Shown: piece by piece, positions 1 through 9,003 of the stretch
How the letters are laid out: each line of letters opens with the position of its first letter
Numbering within the stretch: the stretch's first letter is position 1
NCBI RefSeq assembly: GCF_015694405.1
Contig: NZ_JADQDB010000004.1
Span: 248,001 to 312,000 of the forward strand
Direction of reading: 5' to 3'
Source: Pelagibacterium limicola
Lineage (GTDB): Bacteria; Pseudomonadota; Alphaproteobacteria; Rhizobiales; Devosiaceae
Length of the DNA: 64,000 nt
Translations under genes and position numbers: made by a program
The notes under the pieces: generated by a model
Databases searched by the model: none
Seen by the model: the letters and a program-made list of their open reading frames with translations, nothing else
What the model was told of the DNA's origin: nothing

Positions 1-2
1 CC

Positions 3-497
3 GTTGCGATCCCCGAAACGCTGGCCTATGGCCGCGCCAACACCCCGGCCACAGATTTTACGCCCAAGCATAATTGGTCCGACCGCGAGCAATGGTGCAT
101 GGCCACCGGCATCTATTTCGAGGCGCGTGGAGAGAGTTACCGTGGACAGGTGGCTGTGGCGCAGGTCATCATGAACCGCGTCGCGCACGATAATTATCCT
201 TCGACGATATGTGGTGTGGTCTACCAGAACCAGCACCGCCGCAACGCCTGCCAGTTCTCATTCGCCTGCGATGGCAAGACCAACGTCAATCGCACGCCGG
301 AGGTCGCTGCCTGGGCCCAGGCACAGGAAATCACCACCAAGGTGCTCAACGAGGAAATCTATCTTCCCGAAGTGGCCAACGCGACTCACTACCATGCCAC
401 CTATGTCCGCCCGCACTGGGCGCGCAACATGACGCGCCTCACCCAGATCGGCCTGCACGTGTTCTACCGCTTCCGACCCGGCTGGCAGTTCGGTTAG
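3..497 (+). CDS. SleB/CwlJ-type cell wall hydrolase, 5' end outside the window
   Basis: The frame is open from the window edge, so only the C-terminal ~164 residues are seen. The ATG at 99 lies inside the conserved domain (WCMATGIYFEARGE) and is not a credible start. Further family features are VAQVIMNRV, a CGVVYQ segment, CQFSFACDG and a late YHATYVRPHW segment, with the conserved Glu of the FEARGE box in place. Hydrolase_2 (SleB/CwlJ) proteins cleave peptidoglycan; outside spore formers they serve wall remodelling. The gene ends 1 bp before the stop of a convergent gene. The missing N-terminus probably holds a signal or anchor segment, which is inference. Confidence 0.85.
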   Translation, partial: VAIPETLAYGRANTPATDFTPKHNWSDREQWCMATGIYFEARGESYRGQVAVAQVIMNRVAHDNYPSTICGVVYQNQHRRNACQFSFACDGKTNVNRTPEVAAWAQAQEITTKVLNEEIYLPEVANATHYHATYVRPHWARNMTRLTQIGLHVFYRFRPGWQFG

Positions 498-498
498 G

Positions 499-1023
499 TC
501 AACGCACCGAACAGGCGGCGCCGTTATCGAGGCTCATGCACATGAACGAGCCGCGCGGCGTCAACGCGTTGAATACGCGATTGCCCGAGGGGCTGCGCCC
601 ATAGGTGAAGAGATAGGTGCCGGGCACGCGCTCCCAGTAATAGCCCCTGCTGGCTGCTGCTGTCGGGGTGGGGCGCACCGATATCCCTGGATAACGGACA
701 TGAGGGGAAATCATCCCGTCGCTCGAATAGGTGCCGGTCGAGGTAGTCACAATGGCAACCTCGCTGACCCGGCCATAGCCAATCTTGCGCACGGTGTTCG
801 ATGAGATCGGGTCGAGCGACACCCAGTCCGCTGTCGTCACCTCGTAGTCGCGGTCGCCGAATTTGACGAGTGTGGAAAGCGGCGCCGGAGGGGCGACCGA
901 AATCGCATCCGCGTAACTTGCGCCCGCCGCAATCAGCGCCACAAGCAGAAATCCCGCCGCGATCGCGATCCGTCGGGTCGAAAAGGGGACTTTCTTGCGT
1001 TCCCAGATGAATGTGGTCGGCAT
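499..1023 (-). CDS. hypothetical exported or membrane-anchored protein
   Basis: A 174-residue protein with a basic start (ERKK, RR), then a hydrophobic segment at about residues 19-40 ending near ASYADA, which fits a signal peptide or single anchor. The rest is polar, rich in Ser, Thr, Gly and Pro, with two cysteines near the C-terminus (FMCMSLDNGAAC) that could form a disulfide in the periplasm. I recognise no family. It is convergent with the cell wall hydrolase, the two stop codons being 1 bp apart. The ATG at 1023 is the only start that keeps the hydrophobic segment near the N-terminus. Confidence 0.6.
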   Translation of the reverse strand: MPTTFIWERKKVPFSTRRIAIAAGFLLVALIAAGASYADAISVAPPAPLSTLVKFGDRDYEVTTADWVSLDPISSNTVRKIGYGRVSEVAIVTTSTGTYSSDGMISPHVRYPGISVRPTPTAAASRGYYWERVPGTYLFTYGRSPSGNRVFNALTPRGSFMCMSLDNGAACSVR

Positions 1024-1320
1024 GGAATCACTTACTCAAAATGCGTTGCGTACACTCTTTATCAACCTTAACGAGGTGTTAACGCAAAGCCGATCCAGAC
1101 CTAGGGTTAATGCCTAGAATTTGAATCAAAGTTTACGTATATCAATAAGTTAGGGCGACTCCCAGTTTGCGAGATCAAGCTCTTGAAACTCTGCCGCCTC
1201 GGCCCCGGCGAGCACCGGGATCCATGCCGCCGCCGGCGCGCGCAGAGAAATCGACCGCGATTTCCCCGGGGAAGTGAAAGGAGAATGAAGCCTTGGGAAG
1301 GCGAAGGGCGCGAGCCGCCC
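1024..1320. other. intergenic region without a supported gene
   Basis: About 300 bp between two minus-strand genes. The part next to the 1023 start is AT-richer and may hold its promoter. Near 1260-1273 there is a perfect 12-bp palindrome, TTCCCCGGGGAA. Open frames crossing this stretch on the minus strand have arginine/glycine-rich, shadow-like composition and were not called. Confidence 0.4.
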
Positions 1321-1566
1321 TTACCGCTCGAGCGAAACGAAAACCCGCTTGGAAATCCCGCGTTCCACGACATCGAACGAACGCGAATAAGCGTTGCCCT
1401 TGCGGCGCGCCTCGGCAATGGCGGGAATATCGATCCCCTGGCCGGCAAGGGCGCTGATTGCCGCGCGGGGAAGCACCTTGTCTGCGAACCGCACGAGGAA
1501 TGCCGGAACGGTATAGGACGCCTCGTGGGTCTGTCCCGAGAACTTGGTGATGTGAACCATGTACAT
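1321..1566 (-). CDS. small hypothetical protein
   Basis: An 81-residue protein starting MYMVHIT, or MVHIT if the second ATG (1560) is used. Composition is ordinary and mixed, unlike the Arg-rich overlapping frames. It has an N-terminal beta-like stretch, a middle with VRFADKVLPRAAISAL and a C-terminus ending in a VFVSLER segment. No family is recognised and there are no cysteines, membrane segments or signal peptide, so it is probably cytoplasmic. It lies just downstream of the HD-domain gene on the same strand (57 bp gap) and could share its transcript. Confidence 0.55.
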   Translation of the reverse strand: MYMVHITKFSGQTHEASYTVPAFLVRFADKVLPRAAISALAGQGIDIPAIAEARRKGNAYSRSFDVVERGISKRVFVSLER

Positions 1567-1623
1567 GCCGCGCCCCCGCGTCCCTTTTCCACGACCGGGA
1601 TTTAGTCACATCAATGTGACTGT

Positions 1624-2232
1624 TCAAGCCGGAAGTGTCAGACTTTCGAAGGTGGCTATGAACCGGTCATGGGCCTCCTGGGTCGGCCATGGGCGGATAA
1701 GCCGGTCGAAGCCCGGCAGATCGAAACCGGCAAGGCTCGGCTCTCCGAAATATTTGCGGGCCTCTTCCGGGGCGAATCCGGCGAGGTTCACCGCTTCGAT
1801 GAAGGCCGCTTCGCGATCGGCCCGCTTTATGAGCTTTGTGAGGGCCGCAGGCCGCTGGGCGCCCAGGCCGAACCGGATATGGATCGCGCCCAAAAGCCGC
1901 GCCTCGACGTCCTTGTAATTGCCTCCCATCGCCGCCTTGAAGGGCGAGATGATATCGCCCATCACATATTCGGGGGCGTCGTGGAGCAGGGCATAGAGCC
2001 TGCCTCTGTCGTCGACGTCGGGATCGAGGTTCGCAGCGATCTCGAGGACCAGCACCGAGTGCTGGGCTACCGAAAAGGCGTAGTCCCCCCTGGTCTGCCC
2101 GTTCCATCGCGCCACGCGGGCCAGCCCGTGAGCGATATCGGAAAGCTCGACGTCGAGTGGGGAGGGGTCCAGCAGGTCCAGCCTGCGCCCCGACAGCATC
2201 CGCTGCCATGCACGGGATTGTATGCGCGCCAA
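1624..2232 (-). CDS. HD-domain phosphohydrolase (YfbR-like)
   Basis: An HD-superfamily metal-dependent phosphohydrolase: the first metal His is in FSVAQHSVLV, followed by the hallmark LLHDAPEYVMGD, and a later Asp lies in KRADREAAF. YfbR-type enzymes dephosphorylate 5'-deoxynucleotides; the substrate here is unproven. The start is uncertain. An ATG at 2310 would overlap ygfZ by 59 bp; the TTG at 2232, preceded by GGGGG, gives a start just before the conserved RAWQRMLSGRRLDLLDPSP; an ATG at 2199 would cut into that block. I chose 2232. It is directly downstream of ygfZ, so probably co-transcribed. Confidence 0.8.
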   Translation of the reverse strand: MARIQSRAWQRMLSGRRLDLLDPSPLDVELSDIAHGLARVARWNGQTRGDYAFSVAQHSVLVLEIAANLDPDVDDRGRLYALLHDAPEYVMGDIISPFKAAMGGNYKDVEARLLGAIHIRFGLGAQRPAALTKLIKRADREAAFIEAVNLAGFAPEEARKYFGEPSLAGFDLPGFDRLIRPWPTQEAHDRFIATFESLTLPA

Positions 2233-2251
2233 AGTACCCCCGGAATGTGCT

Positions 2252-3076
2252 CTATTCGCCCTCAGACTCAATGTCCGCAAAACGGTAACTGGCCCAGCCG
2301 GGCAGGACAAGCGTTACGGGGGCACCGTTTATCGCCGCTGCGCCATCCGCCCCCACTTTGTCGATCCGCACAACGGCCACCGCATCGCCATCGACAGGCG
2401 TTCCAAGCGTTCCGGCGTTCTTTCCGTTTACCGTCACCGTCTCGCCGCGCATCCCGCTCACACCACGAGCGAGAACGGGCCGCCGCCGCGCAGTGCCTCG
2501 GTGCTGCATCCGCGAGACCACTTCCTGCCCCACATAGCAGCCCTTCTTGAAATCGACCCCACCCAGATGGTCCATGCCGATATCGTGCGGAAAAACGTCG
2601 TCCGCATCGAAATCGGGGCCCATCTCGGCGATCCCGGCCGCGATCCGCGCGCGAGCCTGCCCCGCTCCCGCTTCCCATCCTTCCGCATCGACAGCCGGCG
2701 CAATCACCCTCCAGCCAAGCCCTTTCCCCCGACCGTCCTGATGCACCACGCCATCTTTCGGCGCGTCGGCGCTCCAGCCCACGCGATGGCTCTCGTCGAG
2801 CATCTCGATCTCCATCTTTGCGCGTAGCCGGTACATCTTCATGCGCTTGAGAAAGGACTCCGCAACTTCCCGGTGCACGTCGAGCCAATATGCGTTGTCG
2901 GCCCAACCGATCAGCCCTTCGGCAAGAATCTTGCCCTGCGGCGAGAGCAGCGCGAACCAGCGCGCAACGCCGACCTCCTCGCGGACAGGCGGCGTCAACA
3001 CGTCATGGAGAAGCCGCGTCGTGTCCTCCCCGGAAAACCGGAAGGCGATGCGATCCTCGCGAATTTCGATGCTCAT
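2252..3076 (-). CDS. ygfZ: YgfZ/GcvT-domain folate-binding protein
   Basis: A 274-residue relative of the glycine-cleavage T protein. It carries the YgfZ signature K-G-C-Y-x-G-Q-E (KKGCYVGQEVVSRM), whose cysteine is needed for function. YgfZ binds tetrahydrofolate and supports assembly or repair of a subset of iron-sulfur enzymes. The N-terminal part (EDRIAFRFSGEDTTRLLHDVLT) and middle (SPQGKILAEGLI) also match the family. It is divergent from the dihydroorotase gene (79 bp apart) and upstream of the HD phosphohydrolase on the same strand. Confidence 0.88.
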   Translation of the reverse strand: MSIEIREDRIAFRFSGEDTTRLLHDVLTPPVREEVGVARWFALLSPQGKILAEGLIGWADNAYWLDVHREVAESFLKRMKMYRLRAKMEIEMLDESHRVGWSADAPKDGVVHQDGRGKGLGWRVIAPAVDAEGWEAGAGQARARIAAGIAEMGPDFDADDVFPHDIGMDHLGGVDFKKGCYVGQEVVSRMQHRGTARRRPVLARGVSGMRGETVTVNGKNAGTLGTPVDGDAVAVVRIDKVGADGAAAINGAPVTLVLPGWASYRFADIESEGE

Positions 3077-3155
3077 AAGCCAGTTATCCTTGCCTTGCGC
3101 GCGCTCACTCCGCTAAATCCCGCGGCAATGCCACCCGCCATTCGGAGCTTTTGCC

Positions 3156-4493
3156 ATGAGTCGCCATTTCGATACGATCTTTGCGGGCGGCACATTGGTC
3201 AATCACGACGGTATAGGTAGCGCCGATATCGGTGTCATCAAGGGGCGCATCGCCGCCATAGGCGCATTGACCACCGACACCTCCGACACGCTCGTCGATT
3301 GCACGGGACTCACCATACTTCCCGGTGTCATCGATACGCAGGTCCATTTCCGCGAGCCCGGCCTCGAGCACAAGGAAGATTTGCAGTCCGGTTCCCTGGC
3401 TGCCGTCATGGGCGGCGTCACCGGTGTCTTCGAGATGCCCAACACCAATCCCCTGACAACGACCCGCGAGACGTTCGAGGACAAGATCCGGCGCGCCACG
3501 AAGCGCATGCATTGCGATTTCGCCTTCTATATCGGCGGCACGCACGAAAACGTCGCCGAGCTTCCCGAGCTCGAACGCCTTCCCGGTTGTGCGGGGGTGA
3601 AGGTCTTCATGGGCTCGTCCACCGGCTCGTTGCTGGTCGCCGACGACAGCGGCGTGGAAGCGATCCTCAACGCCATCTCCCGCCGCGCCGCCTTCCATTC
3701 CGAAGATGAGTTCATGCTCGAGGAGCGCAAGCATCTCCGCGTCCCCGGCGATCCATCGAGCCATCCCGGATGGCGCTCGCCCGAAGTGGCGCTCAATTGC
3801 ACGAAGCGCCTTGTGGCTCTTGCCCATAAGACCGGCAAGCGTATCCACGTCCTTCACATCTCGACGCGGGAGGAAATCGAATTCCTCGCCGATCACAAGG
3901 ACGTCGCCTCCGTCGAAGTGACGCCCCATCACCTGACGCTCGATGAAACCGCCTATGAGCGGCTCGGCACGTATGTCCAGATGAATCCCCCCGTCCGCGA
4001 CGCCGCTCATCGCGAGGGCATATGGATAGGCGTTGCCAATGGTGTGGCGGACATTCTGGGTTCCGACCATGCCCCTCATACCCGCGAGGAAAAGGATCAC
4101 CCCTATCCTGAAAGCCATTCGGGCATGACGGGCGTCCAGACCCTCGTGCCCATCATGCTCGATCACGTCAACCAGGGGCGCCTGAGCCTGCAGCGCTTCG
4201 TCGACATGACCAGCCATGGTCCGAACCGTCTGTTCAATCTCGCCGGCAAGGGCCGCATCGCCGTCGGCTACGACGCCGACCTGACCATCGTTGATATGAA
4301 CCGCGTCCAAACGATCACCAACGCCTGGATTGCATCCAAGCCCGGCTGGACCCCCTATGACGGCGTCCCGGTCAAGGGCTGGCCGGTCGGCACCATCATC
4401 CGTGGCAATACGGTGATGTGGGAAGGCGAACTGGTAACCCCCGCCCAGGGCCAGCCGATACGCTTCATGGAAACGCTGGAGGCCGAGGGCTGA
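3156..4493 (+). CDS. pyrC: dihydroorotase (class I amidohydrolase)
   Basis: A 445-residue amidohydrolase. The metal motif is DTQVHFREPGLEHKED (HxR form of the usual HxH-type site), with EMPNTNP, KVFMGSSTG, HILHxST-like VLHISTREE, and a late catalytic Asp in ILGSDHAPHTREEK. Dihydroorotase cyclises carbamoyl-aspartate in pyrimidine synthesis. The C-terminus (GRIAVGYDADLTIVD) is the standard beta-sandwich return. The length fits class I dihydroorotases, though allantoinase or dihydropyrimidinase-type relatives cannot be excluded by eye. It is followed 53 bp downstream by a small secreted protein. Confidence 0.85.
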   Translation: MSRHFDTIFAGGTLVNHDGIGSADIGVIKGRIAAIGALTTDTSDTLVDCTGLTILPGVIDTQVHFREPGLEHKEDLQSGSLAAVMGGVTGVFEMPNTNPLTTTRETFEDKIRRATKRMHCDFAFYIGGTHENVAELPELERLPGCAGVKVFMGSSTGSLLVADDSGVEAILNAISRRAAFHSEDEFMLEERKHLRVPGDPSSHPGWRSPEVALNCTKRLVALAHKTGKRIHVLHISTREEIEFLADHKDVASVEVTPHHLTLDETAYERLGTYVQMNPPVRDAAHREGIWIGVANGVADILGSDHAPHTREEKDHPYPESHSGMTGVQTLVPIMLDHVNQGRLSLQRFVDMTSHGPNRLFNLAGKGRIAVGYDADLTIVDMNRVQTITNAWIASKPGWTPYDGVPVKGWPVGTIIRGNTVMWEGELVTPAQGQPIRFMETLEAEG

Positions 4494-4546
4494 AGCTGTG
4501 GCGGCAGCCCCAAACCGCCTGTAATATGCCCGGCAAAGAGGGATCG

Positions 4547-5041
4547 ATGACAAACTTCAAACGCCTCGCCGCAATGCTTGTGATGACTTGCGCCGCCACC
4601 GGCGCCGCCAAGGCCGAATGGCATTTCGAAATCTATGAGGACGAATTCGCGCAATTCCTCCTTGCCGACGTCACCGACGAAACCGGCTCGGCGATGCTCG
4701 AGGTCGGGTGCTATGTCGACCGGGATACCGGCCCCCGGGAGTCAACGTTCTATCTCAAGGTCGACGTTCCGGCCGAGGATCTTCCGCCTGCCGCCGAACT
4801 GACCGTCGATGCCGGCGAACAATTTGTCCTGACCGCCACAGTCACGTACCTCGGCGGCATGCAGATTTTCGGCGTGAGCGGCCTCGACGATGCGACGGTT
4901 GCAACTGTCGCGGAGGCCATCCACGCTGCCGCGACCCCGATAGAAATCTCGGCCCTCGGGTCCAGCTACACCTTCACCGCAAGCAATGCAGCAACGGCCC
5001 TAAAAGAGGTGGTCGATACCTGCGCTATGCCAGCGCCATAA
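4547..5041 (+). CDS. hypothetical secreted protein
   Basis: The ATG at 4547 follows a good ribosome site (AAAGAGG) and opens a clear signal peptide: MTNFKR, hydrophobic LAAMLVMTCAATGAA, cleavage near AKAEW. The open frame extends upstream but without sense. The mature part (~145 residues) is acidic, with single cysteines in EVGCYVDRD and VVDTCAMPAP that could pair. No family is recognised. Its stop overlaps the end of the convergent putA by 17 bp. Location is probably periplasmic. Confidence 0.7.
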   Translation: MTNFKRLAAMLVMTCAATGAAKAEWHFEIYEDEFAQFLLADVTDETGSAMLEVGCYVDRDTGPRESTFYLKVDVPAEDLPPAAELTVDAGEQFVLTATVTYLGGMQIFGVSGLDDATVATVAEAIHAAATPIEISALGSSYTFTASNAATALKEVVDTCAMPAP

Positions 5042-8000
5042 GCGTCGCATTCCCGCCGGCCGCAGCCGTATTGGTGCTCACAGAAACCTCATCGACCAGC
5101 AGATCGATCGAATAAACCGCATCGCCCGACACCAGCCGCTCGGTTGACGCTCCCTGCATCAGTACGATGGGGCCCTCCCAAGCGGCAGCGCGCTTGCCCA
5201 CTGCAATGATCGCGTCTGCATCGCCCTCGGCAAGAATGGTGTTCACCGCACCCGCGGTCATCGGCCGCCGTGCGACGTCGACACGCGGCCTGACCTCGTC
5301 GGGGAGGCTCGCGAGCACGGCGCCGAGCATCGGGTTGGCCTCGACCACGGCATCGTTTCCGCTGGCCAGCGCCGCGGCAAGCCCATGCACCAGCCCGGCG
5401 ATCGTTTGCGGCACAACCAGCACCTTCCCCCTGGCACGCGTTGCGTAAGTGTTGCGCTCGCCCACCGGCCCGTCGAGCGAGCAAAACGCATTGATTGCCG
5501 CGCTGGAGCCATAGGCAACGGCTTGCCCCGCCAGCGCGTCATAGCCCTTGCTGCGCACCCAGTCGGCGAACGCCAGAAGTGTTGGTCCCGGTTGGCGCGG
5601 TGGCAGGCCCCAGGCATTGCGGCGCACCGTCGATACCAGCCGCCTGAGATAAAGTGGTCCGCCCGCCTTTGGACCGGTGCCGGATAGCCCGTGCCCGCCG
5701 AAAGGCTGCACCCCCACCACCGCGCCGATCTGGTTGCGGTTGACATAAATGTTGCCCGCGCTGATTTTTCCCGTCACTTCGGCTATCGTCGTATCGATCC
5801 GCGTATGCAGCCCGAATGTCAGCCCATAGCCGAGTCCGTTGATCTTCGCGATAGTCGCTTCCAGTTCCCGGCGCTTGAACCGAACTACGTGCAGAACAGG
5901 CCCGAACACCTCGCTGCCAAGCTCGGAAATATCGCCGATCTCGATGATCGTGGGGGGAACGAAAGTGCCGTGCCGCGTCTCGTCCGGCAGCGCGGCCCGC
6001 GTAATGCGGTGGCCCTTCTCGCGCATCGCCGCGATATGCGCCTCGATCCAGTCGCGCGCCTCGGCGGTGATCACCGGTCCGACATCGGTCGCAAGGCGCC
6101 CCGGATTCCCCACCGCCAGCTCCGCCATCGCGCCCTTGAGCATGGCGAGCGTCCGATCGGCACATTCCTCCTGCAGACACAGGAGCCTTAACGCCGAACA
6201 CCTTTGCCCCGCGCTGTCGAACGCCGAGGCCAGCACGTCGAGCACCACCTGCTCGGTCAGGGCAGAACTGTCGACAACCAGCGCATTCTGCCCGCCTGTT
6301 TCAGCAATCAGCGGCACAGGCGAGCCGTCCTGCAATGTCCGCTCCGCAAGCTGCTGCTGGATCAGCCGCGCCACCTCCGTGGACCCGGTGAACATCACCC
6401 CGCATGTCGCCGGGTGTCCCACCAGCGCCGCGCCGAATTTCCCGTTGCCCGGCACGAACTGCAGCACGTCATCGGGGATGCCTGCCTCATGCAGGAGCCG
6501 CACCGCCTCCTGCGCGATGAGCGGGGTTTCCTCGGCCGGCTTGGCGACCACCGGATTACCCGCCGCAAGCGCCGCAGCGATCTGACCGGTAAAGATCGCC
6601 AGCGGAAAATTCCAGGGCGAAATGCACACCACAGGTCCCAGCGGCCGGTCTGTCGTATTCTCGAAACTCTCAGCTACCTGCTGGCCGTAGTAGCGCAGGA
6701 AGTCCACCGCCTCCCGCACCTCGGCCACGGCATTGGCCGCCGTCTTGCCCGCCTCCCGCATCGCCAGCCCCATGAACCGCTCTTTCCGCGCCTCCATGAG
6801 ATCGGCCGCTCTTGCCAGCAGGGCCGCGCGCTCTTTCGGCGCAACCGTCGCCCACGCAGGCCCGGCAGCGGCTGCCCGCTCCATGATTGTGGGGATATCG
6901 CCGGTATCAGGTTCGATGACATGCCCGACAATATCGCGATGATCGGCGGGGTTCAGAACAGGAAGGGCAATATCGCGGGCCTTCTCACCCCCGGTTCCCC
7001 TCCCAAGAGGGGAGAGGGGGGCTGATAGGGTTGCCGCCCGGTTACCCTTCTCCCCTCGTGGGAGAAGGTGGCCCGATATAGCCGGGTCGGATGCGGGAGC
7101 GTCGATGCTTGCTACAAAATTTGCATCGACGGTTTCCCCCAGCCCCTCCCGCAACCCCGCTAGCACAGCCTCGCTCGCCAGATCCAACCCTGCCGAATTC
7201 TTCCGCCCCGCCGCCAGAATATCTTGCGGCAAGCAAATAGCGGGATGCGGGCTCCCTGGCGGAGTGATCCGCCGCGCCACCTCCACCGGATCGGCGACCA
7301 GCCGCGCGACAGGGATATCCTCGTCGGCGATCTGATTGACAAAGCTCGAATTGGCCCCGTTCTCGAGCAGCCGCCGCACGAGATAGGCCAGAAGCGTCTC
7401 GTGGCTGCCGACCGGGGCATAGATGCGGCAGGGGCGGTCGAGTTTGTCCTGGCCGACCACCTGCTCGTAGAGCGGTTCGCCCATCCCGTGCAGGCACTGG
7501 AACTCGTACGATCCCAATGCGAACTCCGGCCCCGCGATCTCATATATCGTCGCCATTGTCTGCGCGTTGTGCGTGGCAAACTGCGGGAACACCGCCTCGC
7601 GCGCCGCCAAGAGCTTTTTCGCGCACGCGATATAGCTGACATCGGAATAGACCTTTCGGGTGAATACCGGAAAGCCCTCGAGCCCATCCACCTGTGCGCG
7701 CTTTATCTCGGAGTCCCAATAAGCCCCCTTGACCAGCCGCACCATGATCCGGTGCCCTGAGCGTTGCGCCAAGTCGATGATCCAGTCGATGACGAATGGG
7801 CAGCGTTTGGAATAGGCTTGGACGACGAACCCCAGTCCATCCCAGCCATCGAACGTGGGATCGAGTGCCAGCGCTTCGAGGAGGTCCAGCGAAAGTTCCA
7901 GCCGGTCCGCCTCCTCGGCATCGATATTGAGGCCGATGTCGTAGCCCTTTGCCAATTCCGCCAGCGCCTTGAGCCTAGGCAGCAGTTCAGCCATTACGCG

Positions 8001-8861
8001 CGCGTGCTTGGCTCGCGCGTAACGCGGATGCAGCGCCGAAAGCTTTATGGAAATGCCCGGTCCCTTGTAGACGCCCTTGTGCCGTGATGCCTTGCCGATG
8101 GCATGGATGGCGTTGACATAGTCCGCCATATAGCGCTCGGCATCGTGCGCGGTCGTCGCGGCTTCTCCGAGCATGTCATAGGAATAGGAAAAGCCTTTCG
8201 CTTCCCACGTGCGCCCGTTCCGCAGCGCCTCGCCGATCGTCTGGCCGGAAACGAACTGCTCGCCGAGCATGGTCATCGCCATGCGCACGCCGGCGCGGAT
8301 CACTGGTTCGCCCGAGCGCGCCACCAGCCGCGTCAGCGCGCGGCTCAGGCCCTGCTCGTCCACTGGTGTCACGAGCTTGCCCGTCAGCGCCAGCCCCCAT
8401 GTTGCAGCATTGACGAACAGCGAGCGGTCGAGTCCCAGATGGCCCTGCCATTTGCCCGGCGCGATCTTGTCGGCGATCAGCATGTCGCGCGTTTCATTGT
8501 CCGGCACGCGCAACAGCGCTTCGGCAAGGCACATCAGCGCGATGCCTTCCTGGCTGGAAAGCGCATATTCGTGGATCAGTCCATCCACCCCACCCCCTGG
8601 CCCCTGGGCGCGGATCGCCTTGACCACCTTTTCCGCCAGCGCGCGGATTCGTCCCGCCTGCGCGTCGGTCACCGCCGCCGCCTCGATCAGCGGCGGTACG
8701 CAATCGGGTTCGGGCAGACGCGTCGCTGCGGTGATCCGTTCGCGCAACGGCCCGTCCTGCCCGCGCGGGCGACTGTCGAAATCGGCAAAAGGGCGTTCCA
8801 ATGGCGGGCTGGAGGGCATGTCTGCGGTCTCCGGCTGTGCGTGTTCAATGGCGCTGTCCAT
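5025..8861 (-). CDS. putA: bifunctional proline dehydrogenase / P5C dehydrogenase PutA
   Basis: A 1278-residue PutA that oxidises proline to glutamate. The first half is the FAD-barrel proline dehydrogenase (MVRLVKGAYWDSEIKRAQ, FATHNAQT, YEFQCLHGMGEPL). The second half is the aldehyde dehydrogenase with catalytic Cys in SAGQRCSALRLL and general-base Glu in ETGGQNALV. A C-terminal domain of ~270 residues follows, as in long PutAs. No N-terminal ribbon-helix-helix is seen, so it should not repress its own gene; the divergent Lrp-type gene fits that role. The start is the ATG at 8861, after GGGAGA; the TTG 15 bp upstream is less likely. Residues ~594-627, between the domains, are encoded by an inserted palindromic repeat. 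Confidence 0.95.
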   Translation of the reverse strand: MDSAIEHAQPETADMPSSPPLERPFADFDSRPRGQDGPLRERITAATRLPEPDCVPPLIEAAAVTDAQAGRIRALAEKVVKAIRAQGPGGGVDGLIHEYALSSQEGIALMCLAEALLRVPDNETRDMLIADKIAPGKWQGHLGLDRSLFVNAATWGLALTGKLVTPVDEQGLSRALTRLVARSGEPVIRAGVRMAMTMLGEQFVSGQTIGEALRNGRTWEAKGFSYSYDMLGEAATTAHDAERYMADYVNAIHAIGKASRHKGVYKGPGISIKLSALHPRYARAKHARVMAELLPRLKALAELAKGYDIGLNIDAEEADRLELSLDLLEALALDPTFDGWDGLGFVVQAYSKRCPFVIDWIIDLAQRSGHRIMVRLVKGAYWDSEIKRAQVDGLEGFPVFTRKVYSDVSYIACAKKLLAAREAVFPQFATHNAQTMATIYEIAGPEFALGSYEFQCLHGMGEPLYEQVVGQDKLDRPCRIYAPVGSHETLLAYLVRRLLENGANSSFVNQIADEDIPVARLVADPVEVARRITPPGSPHPAICLPQDILAAGRKNSAGLDLASEAVLAGLREGLGETVDANFVASIDAPASDPAISGHLLPRGEKGNRAATLSAPLSPLGRGTGGEKARDIALPVLNPADHRDIVGHVIEPDTGDIPTIMERAAAAGPAWATVAPKERAALLARAADLMEARKERFMGLAMREAGKTAANAVAEVREAVDFLRYYGQQVAESFENTTDRPLGPVVCISPWNFPLAIFTGQIAAALAAGNPVVAKPAEETPLIAQEAVRLLHEAGIPDDVLQFVPGNGKFGAALVGHPATCGVMFTGSTEVARLIQQQLAERTLQDGSPVPLIAETGGQNALVVDSSALTEQVVLDVLASAFDSAGQRCSALRLLCLQEECADRTLAMLKGAMAELAVGNPGRLATDVGPVITAEARDWIEAHIAAMREKGHRITRAALPDETRHGTFVPPTIIEIGDISELGSEVFGPVLHVVRFKRRELEATIAKINGLGYGLTFGLHTRIDTTIAEVTGKISAGNIYVNRNQIGAVVGVQPFGGHGLSGTGPKAGGPLYLRRLVSTVRRNAWGLPPRQPGPTLLAFADWVRSKGYDALAGQAVAYGSSAAINAFCSLDGPVGERNTYATRARGKVLVVPQTIAGLVHGLAAALASGNDAVVEANPMLGAVLASLPDEVRPRVDVARRPMTAGAVNTILAEGDADAIIAVGKRAAAWEGPIVLMQGASTERLVSGDAVYSIDLLVDEVSVSTNTAAAGGNATLMALA
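6981..7080. repeat. GC-rich double-palindrome repeat inside the putA frame
   Basis: Two palindromic units ~35 bp apart: CCCCTC/GAGGGG (6997-7002 and 7007-7012) and CCTTCTCCC/GGGAGAAGG (7046-7054 and 7060-7068). Related units lie in the intergenic regions at 49428-49549 and 57621-57740. Here the element keeps the putA frame and encodes a Gly/Arg/Pro/Ser-rich linker (GHLLPRGEKG, LSPLGRGTGGEKA) between the two enzymatic domains. Confidence 0.75.
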
Positions 8862-9003
8862 CCGACTATCTCCCAATTGCCCAGACGCGGCAATCGCCGC
8901 GGGCGTGATCGGTCGAAACCGAAACTATCGGGATTTTTTCGTAGTTCCATTGCAGATTACCCCGTTAAACCGTATATTTCGCGAAAAAAGGCCGGAGCGC
9001 CGT
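8862..9003. promoter_or_regulatory. divergent putA / Lrp-type regulator control region
   Basis: A 142-bp spacer, more AT-rich than its flanks (T-run at 8934-8939, A-run at 8983-8988). It must hold both promoters and the regulator's sites. I see no unambiguous consensus pair. Confidence 0.5.

Noticed and set aside
3105-4553. A 482-codon minus-strand frame opposite dihydroorotase
   Set aside because: Antisense shadow of a well supported gene.
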